64,000 bases of DNA from Gordonia sihwensis NBRC 108236 (GTDB lineage: Bacteria; Actinomycetota; Actinomycetes; Mycobacteriales; Mycobacteriaceae). How positions within the stretch are numbered: position 1 is the first letter of the stretch; the number at the start of each line of letters is the position of its first letter. The position numbers and the translations under genes were made by a program. The notes beneath the pieces were generated by a model, which did not search any database, had not been told where the DNA came from, and worked only from the letters and a program-made list of their open reading frames with translations. The stretch lies in assembly GCF_000333035.1 (NCBI RefSeq), contig NZ_BANU01000013.1, positions 1 to 64,000 of the forward strand, in the 5' to 3' direction. Below, in pieces: positions 20,186 to 28,744 of this stretch.

Positions 20186-20364
20186 CACCAAGGTTTGCGT
20201 GAGGCACAGTCATACACAAGCGTGATGGAGGTTGTCGGACCCACCGCTGACGCCGGTGAACGGCAGGCTCACCTGGGGCTGCGCAGAGACGCCGAGGACC
20301 TGCCAGAACGGACTCCGACAGGGCTCGATGCGTAGTCGACCCGGCGGGTGCAGAGGCGGTCCGG

Positions 20365-20892
20365 TCAGGTGGACGTCTCGTTGATGCGAGTCCACGCTGC
20401 CTGCATCTCGGCGGTCACGTCGGTGCCGACCGAACGGACCCAGCGCAGGGTCGGCTGCCGCCCATTGACGTGGGCGACCACTTTGGTCTGCTCGATGTCG
20501 GCGGCGTCGACCTCACGCGCTTCGATCAGCTGGAAGTCGAGGTCGAACACCAGGAACACGGCGGTGGTGAAGTCAGTCGAACGGAACGCGCTGAACTTCG
20601 CTGCGGTGCCTGCGGATCGCACACCCATCGCCTTGACCTGGATGCGCTGCCCACCCGGCGCTGTGATGTCGTGGGACCTGGTACTGTTCGGCTCCAGCAC
20701 ACCGCCGCGTGCGGCATGGACCACCGCCTCGGCGACGTCGCCGAGCGGCTTGTTGCTGGTGCGTACGAGGCCGCGTCGACGTAGCTCAGCGATGATGGCG
20801 GCGTCGAGCCGGAGCAGGTCTTGCACTCCGAGGGCAGTCAGGTCGACGGGGCGACGATCGGTGTCCTTGCTGCTGGTGTAGTCCGTGAACAC
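20365..20892 (-). CDS. DUF6998-like PD-(D/E)XK-fold protein
   Basis: 175 residues. [29 protein letters not shown] and a following strand give the E...D...(Q/E)xK pattern of restriction-endonuclease-like folds; the N-terminus ([22 protein letters not shown]) is helical. DUF6998 proteins have this shape; no function is established. The only start is a GTG at 20892. It is a single gene in reverse orientation, in DNA of visibly lower GC, inserted between the Rv2771c-like gene and thyA. No methylase or toxin gene accompanies it. Confidence 0.65.
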   Translation of the reverse strand: MFTDYTSSKDTDRRPVDLTALGVQDLLRLDAAIIAELRRRGLVRTSNKPLGDVAEAVVHAARGGVLEPNSTRSHDITAPGGQRIQVKAMGVRSAGTAAKFSAFRSTDFTTAVFLVFDLDFQLIEAREVDAADIEQTKVVAHVNGRQPTLRWVRSVGTDVTAEMQAAWTRINETST

Positions 20893-21115
20893 GTTGTCGA
20901 ATCAAGTCCGTTCAGTCGGCAGGCCGAGTTCTGGTCGGCGGTCGCTCGCCGATCGACGACGGACGACCGACGGGCTCTTGCTCGTGCTGCACTTCTGTGC
21001 GCCATCCAGTTCTCGGATCAAGAATACGCAGTCGGAGAGTCGGAAGACGGCTCCGTGGATGGGTGAGCCGGAACCGCCGATCTCGCCGCTGCGACCGGGA
21101 CCGGCGAACGCTCGC
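20893..21115. other. Gap without recognisable gene upstream of thyA
   Basis: About 220 nt of somewhat lower GC. Short frames exist, for example 20821-21066 on the plus strand, but they overlap the minus-strand nuclease-like gene and resemble nothing. Together with 20186-20364 it may be DNA that arrived with the nuclease-like gene. I see no inverted repeats or integrase remnant. Confidence 0.4.
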
Positions 21116-21121
21116 TAGACT
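21116..21121 (+). promoter_or_regulatory. -10 box of thyA (leaderless arrangement)
   Basis: TAGACT, 7 nt, then the thyA GTG at 21129. Confidence 0.6.
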
Positions 21122-21128
21122 CGACGGC

Positions 21129-21935
21129 GTGAGCGCGCCGATCCCGACCCCGTACGAGGACCTGCTGAGACTGGTGCTGGAGACCGGAACCCCGAAGGCC
21201 GACCGCACCGGGACCGGAACACGCAGCGTGTTCGGCCACCAGATGCGCTTCGACCTCGCGCAGGGCTTTCCTCTGATCACCACCAAGAAGGTGCATCTCA
21301 AGTCGATCATCTACGAACTCCTGTGGTTCCTGCGCGGCGACTCGAACGTCCGGTGGCTGCAGGAGCACGGGGTGAGCATCTGGGACGAGTGGGCGTCGCC
21401 GGACGGGGAGCTCGGCCCGGTCTACGGCGTGCAGTGGCGCAACTGGCCCACGCCGTCGGGTGAGCACGTCGACCAGATCGCCCTGGCGCTGGAGACGCTG
21501 ACCACCGACCCCGACTCGCGGCGCAACATCGTATCCGCGTGGAACGTCGGAGAGATTCCGCAGATGGCGCTGCCGCCGTGCCACGCGTTCTTCCAGTTCT
21601 ACGTCGCCGACGGGCGGCTGAGCTGCCAGCTGTACCAGCGCAGCGCCGACCTGTTCCTCGGCGTTCCGTTCAACATCGCGTCCTACGCCCTGCTCACGCA
21701 CATGATGGCGCAGCAGGCCGAGCTGGAGGTCGGCGAGTTCGTGTGGACCGGCGGCGACTGCCACATCTACGACAACCACGTCGACCAGGTGCGCGAGCAG
21801 CTCTCGCGCGAACCGCTGCCGTATCCGACGCTCAAGTTGCGCAGGGCCGACTCGATCTTCGACTACCAGTACGACGACTTCGAGGTCGTGGGATACCGGT
21901 CGCATCCGGCGATCAAAGCGCCGGTCGCGGTCTGA
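21129..21935 (+). CDS. thyA: Thymidylate synthase (folate-dependent)
   Basis: Makes dTMP from dUMP with methylene-tetrahydrofolate, producing dihydrofolate for DfrA next door. 268 residues; contains [34 protein letters not shown] and the catalytic Cys in [10 protein letters not shown] (near 151), followed by [11 protein letters not shown] and HIYDNHVDQ. The frame is open upstream to 20997 but the GTG at 21129, 7 nt after a -10 box, is the natural start. The window also encodes ThyX. Confidence 0.98.
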   Translation: MSAPIPTPYEDLLRLVLETGTPKADRTGTGTRSVFGHQMRFDLAQGFPLITTKKVHLKSIIYELLWFLRGDSNVRWLQEHGVSIWDEWASPDGELGPVYGVQWRNWPTPSGEHVDQIALALETLTTDPDSRRNIVSAWNVGEIPQMALPPCHAFFQFYVADGRLSCQLYQRSADLFLGVPFNIASYALLTHMMAQQAELEVGEFVWTGGDCHIYDNHVDQVREQLSREPLPYPTLKLRRADSIFDYQYDDFEVVGYRSHPAIKAPVAV

Positions 21936-21968
21936 GCCGGTGACACCCTCCTCGGGAACGGAGCGGAC

Positions 21969-22457
21969 ATGACAATCACCCTGGTGTGGGCGCAGGACCG
22001 CGCGGGAGCCATCGGCCGCGCCGGCGTGATCCCGTGGCGCGTCCCGGAGGACATGCGGCGCTTCAAGGAGATCACCGGCGGCTCGACCGTGATCATGGGT
22101 CGCAAGACCTGGGAGTCGTTGCCGACCGCGGTGCGTCCGCTGCCCGGGCGGCGCAACATCGTGATCACGCGGGCGCGCGACTACCGCGCCGACGGTGCCG
22201 AGATCGTCGCCGGCCTCGAGGCGGCGCTGGACGCGGCGGGCGAGGCGGCCGCGGTGATCGGCGGCGGGGAGATCTACGCCGCGGCCATCGACCGGGCCAC
22301 ACACCTGCGGGTCACCGAGATCGACGTGCTGGTGGACGGCGCCGACGCCTTCGCACCCGTCGTGGATCCCGACCGATGGGAGTCGGTGACCGTCGGCGAG
22401 TGGCTGTACTCGTCGACCGGCACGCTGTACCGGTTCATCGACTACCGGCGACGGTGA
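21969..22457 (+). CDS. dfrA: Dihydrofolate reductase
   Basis: Regenerates tetrahydrofolate after ThyA. 162 residues (usual 159-165) with LVWAQDRAGAIGRAGVIPWR, VPEDMRRFKEIT (active-site acid near 28), TVIMGRKTWESLP and VIGGGEIYAA. 33 nt after thyA, same operon. The stop overlaps the GTG of the following methyltransferase. Confidence 0.97.
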   Translation: MTITLVWAQDRAGAIGRAGVIPWRVPEDMRRFKEITGGSTVIMGRKTWESLPTAVRPLPGRRNIVITRARDYRADGAEIVAGLEAALDAAGEAAAVIGGGEIYAAAIDRATHLRVTEIDVLVDGADAFAPVVDPDRWESVTVGEWLYSSTGTLYRFIDYRRR

Positions 22458-23185
22458 GGTGGTTCAGCGCGGGCGGTGACGACTACGCCCGCTATCGGCC
22501 GACGTACCCGGTCGCACTGGTCGACGCCCTCGCCTCGGCGGCGCCGGACACTCGCCGCGCGGTCGACGTCGGCTGCGGAACCGGCCAGCTCACCGCGCTG
22601 CTGGCCGAGCGCTTCACCGGCGTCGTCGGACTCGATCCGGCGGGCGAGCAGATAGCTCACGCGGTGACCGCGGGCAACATCGACTACCGCGTCTGTGCGG
22701 CCGAGCACCTCGCAGTCGAAGACCACACCGCGGACCTGGTCACGGCCGCGCAGGCCGCGCACTGGTTCGATCTGAGCGCGTTCTACGGCGAGGTGCGCCG
22801 GATCGCGGTCGACGACGCAGTGCTGGCCTTGATCACATACGGGGTCCTCGTGCTCGACGACGATCTGGCGGACCGGTTCGGGACGTTCTACCGCGAGGAG
22901 ATCGGACCCTACTGGCCGTCCGAGCGCCGGCACGTCGACAACGGCTACGCCGAGCTGGAGTTCCCGTTCGAGCGTCTCGACACACCGGCGGTCACCATCG
23001 AACGATCGTGGACGCTCGAGGAGTTCGTCGGCTACCTCGGCACCTGGTCCGCGGTCCGCCGCGCCGGCGAGGCCGATGCCGGCGGGCTCGTCGACGCACT
23101 CGCCGCCGACCTCGCGCCGCGCTGGGGCGACGACCGCCGCGTCGTGCGATGGCCGGTGACGGTCATCGCCGGGAGGGTGCGCTGA
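22454..23185 (+). CDS. Class I SAM-dependent methyltransferase
   Basis: 243 residues with motif I VDVGCGTGQLTALLAERF (near 35-52), VVGLDPAG (acidic loop) and a later AQAAHWFDL segment, typical of the UbiE/YafE-like small-molecule methyltransferases. The GTG start overlaps the dfrA stop in a GTGA. Substrate unknown. An AraC-type regulator gene follows after 1 nt. Confidence 0.85.
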   Translation: MRWFSAGGDDYARYRPTYPVALVDALASAAPDTRRAVDVGCGTGQLTALLAERFTGVVGLDPAGEQIAHAVTAGNIDYRVCAAEHLAVEDHTADLVTAAQAAHWFDLSAFYGEVRRIAVDDAVLALITYGVLVLDDDLADRFGTFYREEIGPYWPSERRHVDNGYAELEFPFERLDTPAVTIERSWTLEEFVGYLGTWSAVRRAGEADAGGLVDALAADLAPRWGDDRRVVRWPVTVIAGRVR

Positions 23186-23186
23186 C

Positions 23187-23600
23187 ATGCCCGGTCCGTC
23201 CACCCCGCAGTCTCCGGAGACGCTCGCCCACCTCCGTCGCGCTCGGGACCTGATGGATCGCGAATACGCCGAACCCCTCGACGTGCCGACGATGGCGCGC
23301 CGGGCGCTGATGTCCACGGCGCATTTCAGCCGGGAGTTCAAGATCGCGTACGGCGAGACCCCGTACGGCTACCTGGTCACGAGGCGGGTGGAACGGGCGA
23401 TGGCGCTGCTCCGGTCCGGTATGAGCGTCACCGATGCGTGCGTCGAGGTCGGGTTCACCTCGCTCGGCTCGTTCAGTTCCACGTTCCGGCGCCTGACGGG
23501 GGAGACGCCCAGCGCCTACCGGGCGCGCTCGCACGAGCCTCTCGAGGGGCTGCCGTCGTGTATGACCAAGATCCTCGCGCGTCCGATGCCGTTCGGCTGA
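23187..23600 (+). CDS. AraC-family transcriptional regulator
   Basis: 137 residues, essentially only the double helix-turn-helix domain: LDVPTMARRALMSTAHFSRE (first HTH) and MSVTDACVEVGFTSLGSFSS then FRRLTGETPSAYR (second HTH). There is no separate effector domain. Such small AraC proteins often control an adjacent VOC-domain gene, which here follows 78 nt downstream with its own promoter. Confidence 0.88.
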   Translation: MPGPSTPQSPETLAHLRRARDLMDREYAEPLDVPTMARRALMSTAHFSREFKIAYGETPYGYLVTRRVERAMALLRSGMSVTDACVEVGFTSLGSFSSTFRRLTGETPSAYRARSHEPLEGLPSCMTKILARPMPFG

Positions 23601-23665
23601 CGCCCCGAGGAGCACGGCCGTGGGAACCGAGCAGTTTTCGAGAAGCACGGCGACGGCGGGACCTC

Positions 23666-23671
23666 TAGCGT
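23666..23671 (+). promoter_or_regulatory. -10 box of the VOC gene (leaderless arrangement)
   Basis: TAGCGT, 7 nt, then ATG at 23679. The upstream 23601-23665 segment is a candidate target of the adjacent AraC regulator. Confidence 0.55.
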
Positions 23672-23678
23672 TGTCCGC

Positions 23679-24086
23679 ATGACGAACATCGAACTGACCT
23701 ACTGTCCCATCACCGTCGACGACATCGACGCCGCACTCGGCTTCTACCGCGACGCCCTCGGTCTGGAGGTGACGCGCGACGTCGCCAACGGCGACCACCA
23801 CTGGGTCACCCTGCGCCTGCCCGATCAGCCGTCGGTCGAGGTGGTGCTGTCGCAGCCCGGAGGCGGCCGCTCGCCCGAGGACGCCGAGGCGATCCACCGT
23901 CTCGTCGCCAAGGGCATGATGCCGCCGATCGTGTTCCGCTCCGACGATCTCGATGCGATCTTCGAGAAGGTCTCCGCGTCCGGAGCCGAAGTGCTCCAGG
24001 AGCCGATCGATCAGCCGTGGGGGCCGCGGGACTGTGCGTTCCGCGACCCCGCCGGGAACATGGTCCGCATCAACGCCGCCGGCTGA
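23679..24086 (+). CDS. VOC (glyoxalase/bleomycin-resistance) family protein
   Basis: 135 residues with two beta-alpha-beta-beta-beta repeats: DDIDAALGFYRDALGLEV in the first, IVFRSDDLDAIFEKVSASGAEV in the second, ending in WGPRDCAFRDPAGNMVRI, the usual metal-ligand Glu/His region. Here the last ligand position reads N-M-V-R-I rather than the common N-x-(I/V)-E-L, so a metal-dependent activity is uncertain. Likely a small-molecule binding or modifying protein. Confidence 0.82.
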   Translation: MTNIELTYCPITVDDIDAALGFYRDALGLEVTRDVANGDHHWVTLRLPDQPSVEVVLSQPGGGRSPEDAEAIHRLVAKGMMPPIVFRSDDLDAIFEKVSASGAEVLQEPIDQPWGPRDCAFRDPAGNMVRINAAG

Positions 24087-24105
24087 CGCGCGGGCGCGGC
24101 GCGGA

Positions 24106-24111
24106 TAGGCT
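24106..24111 (+). promoter_or_regulatory. -10 box of the F420-type reductase gene (leaderless arrangement)
   Basis: TAGGCT, 7 nt, then ATG at 24119. Confidence 0.6.
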
Positions 24112-24118
24112 CGTCGAG

Positions 24119-24466
24119 ATGAACACGTTTCAGCGAGTCGCGCACGGTGTCAACAGGCTGGTGGCCCCGATTCTGAGGGCGCCCGTGGTCGGTGGGATGC
24201 TGTCGAGATCGATGACCGAGATCACCTACACCGGCCGGCGGAGTGGGAAGCAGTTCTCGCTGCCGGTCGCATACCGCCGCCGCGGCGCCGACGAGGTGAT
24301 CGTCGGCGTCGCGATGCCGGACAAGAAGAACTGGTGGCGCAACTTCGATCCCGGACCGGCGCCGATCGGGATCCGGCTCGAGGGCGTCGACCGCACCGGC
24401 ACGGCTGTCGCGAAGTCCACGGACGAGGGCACCGCGGTGTACATCACCCTCGACGCCGTACACTGA
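24119..24466 (+). CDS. Deazaflavin (F420)-dependent nitroreductase-like protein
   Basis: 115 residues of the split-barrel DDN/F420H2_quin_red type: ITYTGRRSGKQFSLPVAY, then VIVGVAMPDKKNWWRNFD. The T-G-R-R-S-G motif and W-W-R-N are characteristic. These enzymes reduce quinones or nitro compounds with F420H2; the actual substrate and cofactor are unproven here. The ATG at 24119 follows a -10 box. The stop overlaps the next ATG by 1 nt. Confidence 0.82.
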   Translation: MNTFQRVAHGVNRLVAPILRAPVVGGMLSRSMTEITYTGRRSGKQFSLPVAYRRRGADEVIVGVAMPDKKNWWRNFDPGPAPIGIRLEGVDRTGTAVAKSTDEGTAVYITLDAVH

Positions 24467-25704
24467 TGACGGCGATGCGCGCCGAACTCTCGGTGGCGCA
24501 GGCCCGCCGCATCGCCCTTGCGGCGCAGGGATTCGCGGATCCGCCGCCGGCGGGCGAGCCGACCCGTAGACATCTGCGACGAGTGCTGAGCCGCACACGG
24601 CTGCTTCAGCTCGACTCGGTGAACGTCCTCGCGCGAGCGCACTACCTCCCCGCGTTCAGCCGGCTCGGAGCGTATCGTGACGGGCTTCTCGACGGCGCGG
24701 CCTGGCGCCCGAGGGCGCGGAGCCCGCGGCTGCTCGCCGAGTACTGGGCACACGAAGCGGCCCTGGTTCCGGTCGACGACTGGCCGCTGTTCGGCTGGCG
24801 GATGGACGAGTACCGCGACGGCCGCTACCGCCATACGCGAGAGGTGCTGCAGCGCAACAGGTCCCGTGCGGCCGACGTGCTCGCCGTGATCACCGATCAA
24901 GGTGCGATGACCCCGCGCGAGATCGAGGACGCGCTCGGCATCACGCGGGCTCCGGCCGAGCGCGGCTCCTGGTGGATGCGCGGTGAGGTGAAGCATCTGT
25001 GCGAGGCGATGTTCGCCGCCGGCTCGCTGTCGGCCGTGCGGAGCCCGCACTTCCACCGGCACTACGACCTCGCCGAGCGCATCGTCGGCGCCGAGCGCGT
25101 CGGTGTCACGGTCGGCCGGCGAGATGCGCACCGCGAGCTGGTGTCCCGCGCCGCGGCCGCGCACGGGGTCGCGACGGCGGCCGACCTGGCCGACTACTAC
25201 CGCTTGCGGACCGCCGAGGTCCGCGATGTGCTGGGCGACCTCGTCGACGCCGGAGTGGTGGCGCAGGTGCGGGTCGACGGCTGGAGCGAGCCGGCCTATC
25301 TGCACCGCGACGCGCGGCTGCCGCGCCGAGTACCGCATTCGACGCTGCTGTCGCCCTTCGATCCGCTGGTGTTCTACCGCCCGCGCACCGAGCGGCTCTT
25401 CGGCTTCCGCTACCGGATCGAGATCTACGTACCCGAACACAAACGGGTGCACGGATACTACGTGCTGCCGTATCTTATGGACGAGGAACTGACGGCTCGC
25501 GTCGACCTCAAAGCCGACCGCGCCGCGGGAGTCCTCCGGGTGCTCTCGGCACACGCGGAGCCGGGCGCCGACACCGCGCGGGTCGCGCGGTCGCTGGCCG
25601 TCGACCTGGCGGCGCTGGCCGACTGGCGCGGCCTCGACCGGGTGGAGGTCACCGGACGCGGCGACCTCGGTCCCGCCTTGCGATCCGAAGCCGCCCCCGG
25701 CTAA
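24466..25704 (+). CDS. YcaQ/AlkX-like winged-helix DNA glycosylase
   Basis: 412 residues of the HTH_42 family: three winged-helix domains with the catalytic Q-phi-D motif in LLQLDSVNVLARAHYLPAFSR (near residues 45-65), then EYWAHEAALVPVDDWPL and the C-terminal LLSPFDPLVFYRPRTERLFGF. E. coli YcaQ (AlkX) unhooks interstrand DNA crosslinks; a related repair role is inferred. The ATG overlaps the stop of the F420-type gene (TGATG). Confidence 0.85.
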   Translation: MTAMRAELSVAQARRIALAAQGFADPPPAGEPTRRHLRRVLSRTRLLQLDSVNVLARAHYLPAFSRLGAYRDGLLDGAAWRPRARSPRLLAEYWAHEAALVPVDDWPLFGWRMDEYRDGRYRHTREVLQRNRSRAADVLAVITDQGAMTPREIEDALGITRAPAERGSWWMRGEVKHLCEAMFAAGSLSAVRSPHFHRHYDLAERIVGAERVGVTVGRRDAHRELVSRAAAAHGVATAADLADYYRLRTAEVRDVLGDLVDAGVVAQVRVDGWSEPAYLHRDARLPRRVPHSTLLSPFDPLVFYRPRTERLFGFRYRIEIYVPEHKRVHGYYVLPYLMDEELTARVDLKADRAAGVLRVLSAHAEPGADTARVARSLAVDLAALADWRGLDRVEVTGRGDLGPALRSEAAPG

Positions 25705-25710
25705 TAGGCT
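25705..25710 (+). promoter_or_regulatory. -10 box of the CoA-transferase gene (leaderless arrangement)
   Basis: TAGGCT directly after the ycaQ-like stop, 7 nt before the GTG at 25718. Confidence 0.6.
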
Positions 25711-25717
25711 GGCAGGC

Positions 25718-26944
25718 GTGAACTCTCCACAACACCAGCGGAGGCTGCCGCTCGACGGGGTCCGGGTGCTCGAGCTCGGCAACTACATCGCGGCGCCGAC
25801 CGCCGGGCGCATGCTGGCCGACTTCGGCGCCGAGGTCATCAAGATCGAACGTGAGACCGGCGACGAACTCCGCAACTGGCGCCTGTACGACGGCGAGACG
25901 TCGATGCTGTTCCGGACGATCAACCGGAACAAGAAGTCCGTGGTGCTCGACCTCAAGACCGAACAGGGGCGCGAGGACGTCAAAAGCCTTGCCGCGCACT
26001 GCGATGTGGTTCTCGAGAACTTCCGTCCCGGGACTCTGGAGCGATGGGGGCTGGGCCCCGAGGCGCTCAGCGAGGCGAACCCGGACCTGATCTTCGTCCG
26101 CATCTCCGCGTTCGGTCAGACCGGCCCCTATTCGGAAAGGCCGGGCTTCGCGGCGGTCGCCGAAGCCTACGGCGGGTTCCGCGAACTGGTCGGCGACCCC
26201 GATCGGCCGCCGGTGCGCGTCGGGGTCTCGATCGGGGATTCGATCGCTGGACTCTACGGAGCCTTCGGCGCCGTGATGGCGCTCTACGAGCGTCTGCGCA
26301 GGCGCGACGAGAACCGCGGCGGCGACGGTGAGCCCGGACTGCCGTTGGCCGATCGGATCGTCGACGTCGCCCTGAACGAGGCGATCTTCTCGATGATGGA
26401 GTCGCTGGTGCCCGACCTCGGGGCGTACGGGGTGAAGCGAGAACGGACCGGCGGACGCATGGAGGGCATCGCACCGTCGAACGGCTATCTCTGCCGGGAC
26501 GGCAGTTCCGTCGTCATCTCGGGCAACGCGGATGCGATCTTCCCCCGCTACATGAGAGCGATCGGCCGCGACGATCTCGCCGACGACCCCGATCTGGCCA
26601 CCAACGACGGCCGGTGGCGGCGGCGCGACGAGATCGACGCGGCGATCGGGGAGTGGACCGGCGCGAGGTCGCGCGACGAGGTGCTCGCCGTGCTCGACGA
26701 CGCGGCCGTCCCCGCGGGCCCGATCTACACCGCCGCCGACATCGTCGCGGACGAGCAGTACCGCGCACGGAACATGATTCAGGAGTTCGACGTCGACGCC
26801 GGCGGCCCCGAGCCGCGCCGGGTCGCGTTCCCGGGCATCGTCCCGGTACTCGGCGAGACCTCGCTGCCGATCCGCTCGGTCGGCCCCGACCTGGGTGAGC
26901 ACACCGACGAGATCCGCGCGCGTTTTCTGGGAGGACGGCGATGA
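25718..26944 (+). CDS. CaiB/BaiF-type (class III) CoA-transferase
   Basis: 408 residues. N-terminal VRVLELGNYIAAPTAGRMLADFGAEVIKIE is the family signature; NRNKKSVVLDLK and VVLENFRPG follow, and the catalytic Asp lies in SIGDSIAGLYGA (near 174). It would move CoA between carboxylic acids. Overlaps the next gene (ATGA), so CoA ester formation and cleavage are probably linked. Substrate unknown. Confidence 0.9.
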   Translation: MNSPQHQRRLPLDGVRVLELGNYIAAPTAGRMLADFGAEVIKIERETGDELRNWRLYDGETSMLFRTINRNKKSVVLDLKTEQGREDVKSLAAHCDVVLENFRPGTLERWGLGPEALSEANPDLIFVRISAFGQTGPYSERPGFAAVAEAYGGFRELVGDPDRPPVRVGVSIGDSIAGLYGAFGAVMALYERLRRRDENRGGDGEPGLPLADRIVDVALNEAIFSMMESLVPDLGAYGVKRERTGGRMEGIAPSNGYLCRDGSSVVISGNADAIFPRYMRAIGRDDLADDPDLATNDGRWRRRDEIDAAIGEWTGARSRDEVLAVLDDAAVPAGPIYTAADIVADEQYRARNMIQEFDVDAGGPEPRRVAFPGIVPVLGETSLPIRSVGPDLGEHTDEIRARFLGGRR

Positions 26945-27888
26945 GCGCGCAGTCGGCCTCCGGAGCCACGGACTATTCGCAGGTCGCCCTCCGGGACGTG
27001 ACCCTGCGTGACGGACTGCAGCTCACCGGCAAGGTGCTCGACGTCGAAGTCCGCGTGGCACTGGCACGCACCCTGTTGGCGGCGGGTGTGCCCGAACTCG
27101 AGATCGGTTCGATGGCGCGACCCGATCTGGTTCCGCCGATGGCGGGCACCCTCGACATCGTCGCGCAACTGACGCCGGACGAACTCGACCGCTGCTGGGT
27201 GTGGGTCGCCACCCCGAGACACGTCGAGAAGGCCGCCGCGGCGGGCGTCCGGAACTTTCAGTACTGCCTGTCGGTGTCGGACGCGCACAACAAGGCGAAC
27301 ATCGGCCGGTCCGCCGAGGACAGCATCGCCGCCATGCCGCGAGCCGTCGCGGCGGCCAAGGAGGCGGGCGGCCGCATCCAACTCTGTCTGGCCACCGCGT
27401 TCACCTGCCCGTTCGACGGTCCGGTGGACCCGGATCGTGTCCGCGGCATCGTCGCCGACCCGCGCACGGCGGACGCCGACGACGTGGTGCTCGCCGACAC
27501 GCTCGGCCAGGCCCACCCCGATCAGGTGCGCGACCTGTTCGCGACCGTCGGCGCGGGCGAACGCAGGCTCGTCTTCCACGGACACGACACCTGGGGGATG
27601 GGCGTCGCGAACTCGCTGGCCGCCGCCGACGGCGGCGCCCGACTGGTGGACGGTGCGCTCGGCGGACTCGGCGGCTGCCCGTTCGCTCCCGGCGCCAGCG
27701 GCAACACCGCGAGTGAGGACCTCCTCTTCGCCACTCGCCCCGGATACCTGACGCCGGCCGTGCTCGCGGACCTCGTCCGTGCGGGTGAACGGCTGCTCGC
27801 CGAACTCGGTGAACGGTCGCGGTCGAAGGCCGCGCAGGGAGCGCGGTCCAAGGCGCAGGCCTTCGACTGGGTCATCGCCGGGGACTGA
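26941..27888 (+). CDS. Hydroxymethylglutaryl-CoA lyase-like enzyme
   Basis: 315-residue TIM-barrel acyl-CoA lyase: RDVTLRDGLQ near residues 18-27 (catalytic Arg, metal-binding Asp), HGHDTWGMGVANS (metal His pair), and the HMG-CoA lyase signature GGLGGCPFAPGASGN near 240-254 with the active-site Cys. HMG-CoA lyase splits HMG-CoA to acetoacetate and acetyl-CoA in leucine breakdown. No leucine pathway genes are adjacent; coupling to a CoA-transferase suggests a 3-hydroxy-3-methylacyl-CoA of another origin is possible. Confidence 0.88.
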   Translation: MSAQSASGATDYSQVALRDVTLRDGLQLTGKVLDVEVRVALARTLLAAGVPELEIGSMARPDLVPPMAGTLDIVAQLTPDELDRCWVWVATPRHVEKAAAAGVRNFQYCLSVSDAHNKANIGRSAEDSIAAMPRAVAAAKEAGGRIQLCLATAFTCPFDGPVDPDRVRGIVADPRTADADDVVLADTLGQAHPDQVRDLFATVGAGERRLVFHGHDTWGMGVANSLAAADGGARLVDGALGGLGGCPFAPGASGNTASEDLLFATRPGYLTPAVLADLVRAGERLLAELGERSRSKAAQGARSKAQAFDWVIAGD

Positions 27889-27917
27889 CCCGCACCGGCC
27901 CGGGACCGGCGCCCGGC

Positions 27918-27923
27918 TACACT
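27918..27923 (+). promoter_or_regulatory. -10 box of the HAD phosphatase gene
   Basis: TACACT, about 33 nt before the GTG at 27956, with GGAAGGGTGG as a strong ribosome-binding site between them. Confidence 0.45.
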
Positions 27924-27955
27924 TCTGCGCGCACACTTAACGGAAGGGTGGACAC

Positions 27956-28720
27956 GTGTCCGTCACGCACAACGGCAAGACCTACCGACTCGTCATGTTC
28001 GATCTCGACGACACCCTGGCGCCGTCGAAGACCGCGATGAGCGACGAGATGGTCGGGCTGTTCCGGGAACTGCTCGCCGGAAGCATGGGCTGCATCATCT
28101 CCGGCGGTCAGTACGGGCAATTCCAGTCGCAGGTCCTCGACCGGCTCGGCGACGGCGTGGACCGCGGCAACCTGCACCTGATGCCCACCAACGGCACCCG
28201 CTACGTCCGGTGGTCCGGCCGGGATTGGGAGACGGTGTACGCCGAGGACCTCTCCGACCACCAGAAGGCCGAGGCCATGCGGGTGGTGGAGGCCGGCGCA
28301 CGTGAGCTCGGGCTCTGGGAGGAGAAGACCTGGGGCCCGATCCTGGAGGACCGCGGCAGTCAGGTCACCTTCTCCGCGCTCGGCCAGTCCGCGCCGGTCG
28401 ACGCGAAGGCGGCGTGGGATCCGGACGGGCGCAAGAAGGAGTCGCTGCGTGCGTACGCCGCCGAGCGGCTGCCCGACCTCGAGGTCCGCAGCGGCGGATC
28501 GACGTCGGTCGACATCACGGCGAAGGGGATCGACAAGGCCTACGGGGCGCGCCGTCTGATGGAGATCCTCGGCCTGGGCACCGACGACATCCTGTTCTTC
28601 GGCGACCGTCTCGACGAGGGCGGCAACGACCGTCCGGTGGCTGAACTCGGCATCGACGCGGTCGCCGTCCACGGCTGGCAGGACACCTACGCGAAGCTGG
28701 GCGCCATCGTCCGCGGCTGA
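27956..28720 (+). CDS. HAD-superfamily (type IIB) phosphatase
   Basis: 254 residues: motif I LVMFDLDDTLAPSKT (near 14-28), motif II ISGG (near 47), Lys region, and motif IV FFGDRLDEGGNDRPV (near 218-232). The alpha/beta cap between motifs II and III places it with sugar-phosphate phosphatases; eukaryotic phosphomannomutases have the same fold, but this protein's substrate is unknown. Start is the GTG at 27956 after a purine-rich ribosome-binding site. Confidence 0.86.
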   Translation: MSVTHNGKTYRLVMFDLDDTLAPSKTAMSDEMVGLFRELLAGSMGCIISGGQYGQFQSQVLDRLGDGVDRGNLHLMPTNGTRYVRWSGRDWETVYAEDLSDHQKAEAMRVVEAGARELGLWEEKTWGPILEDRGSQVTFSALGQSAPVDAKAAWDPDGRKKESLRAYAAERLPDLEVRSGGSTSVDITAKGIDKAYGARRLMEILGLGTDDILFFGDRLDEGGNDRPVAELGIDAVAVHGWQDTYAKLGAIVRG

Positions 28721-28744
28721 CGCGCCGCGCCGGCCACCGGGGCC

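Noticed and set aside
20821..21066. 81-codon plus-strand ORF between the nuclease-like gene and thyA
   Set aside because: Overlaps the nuclease-like gene antisense, no ribosome-binding site, no similarity.
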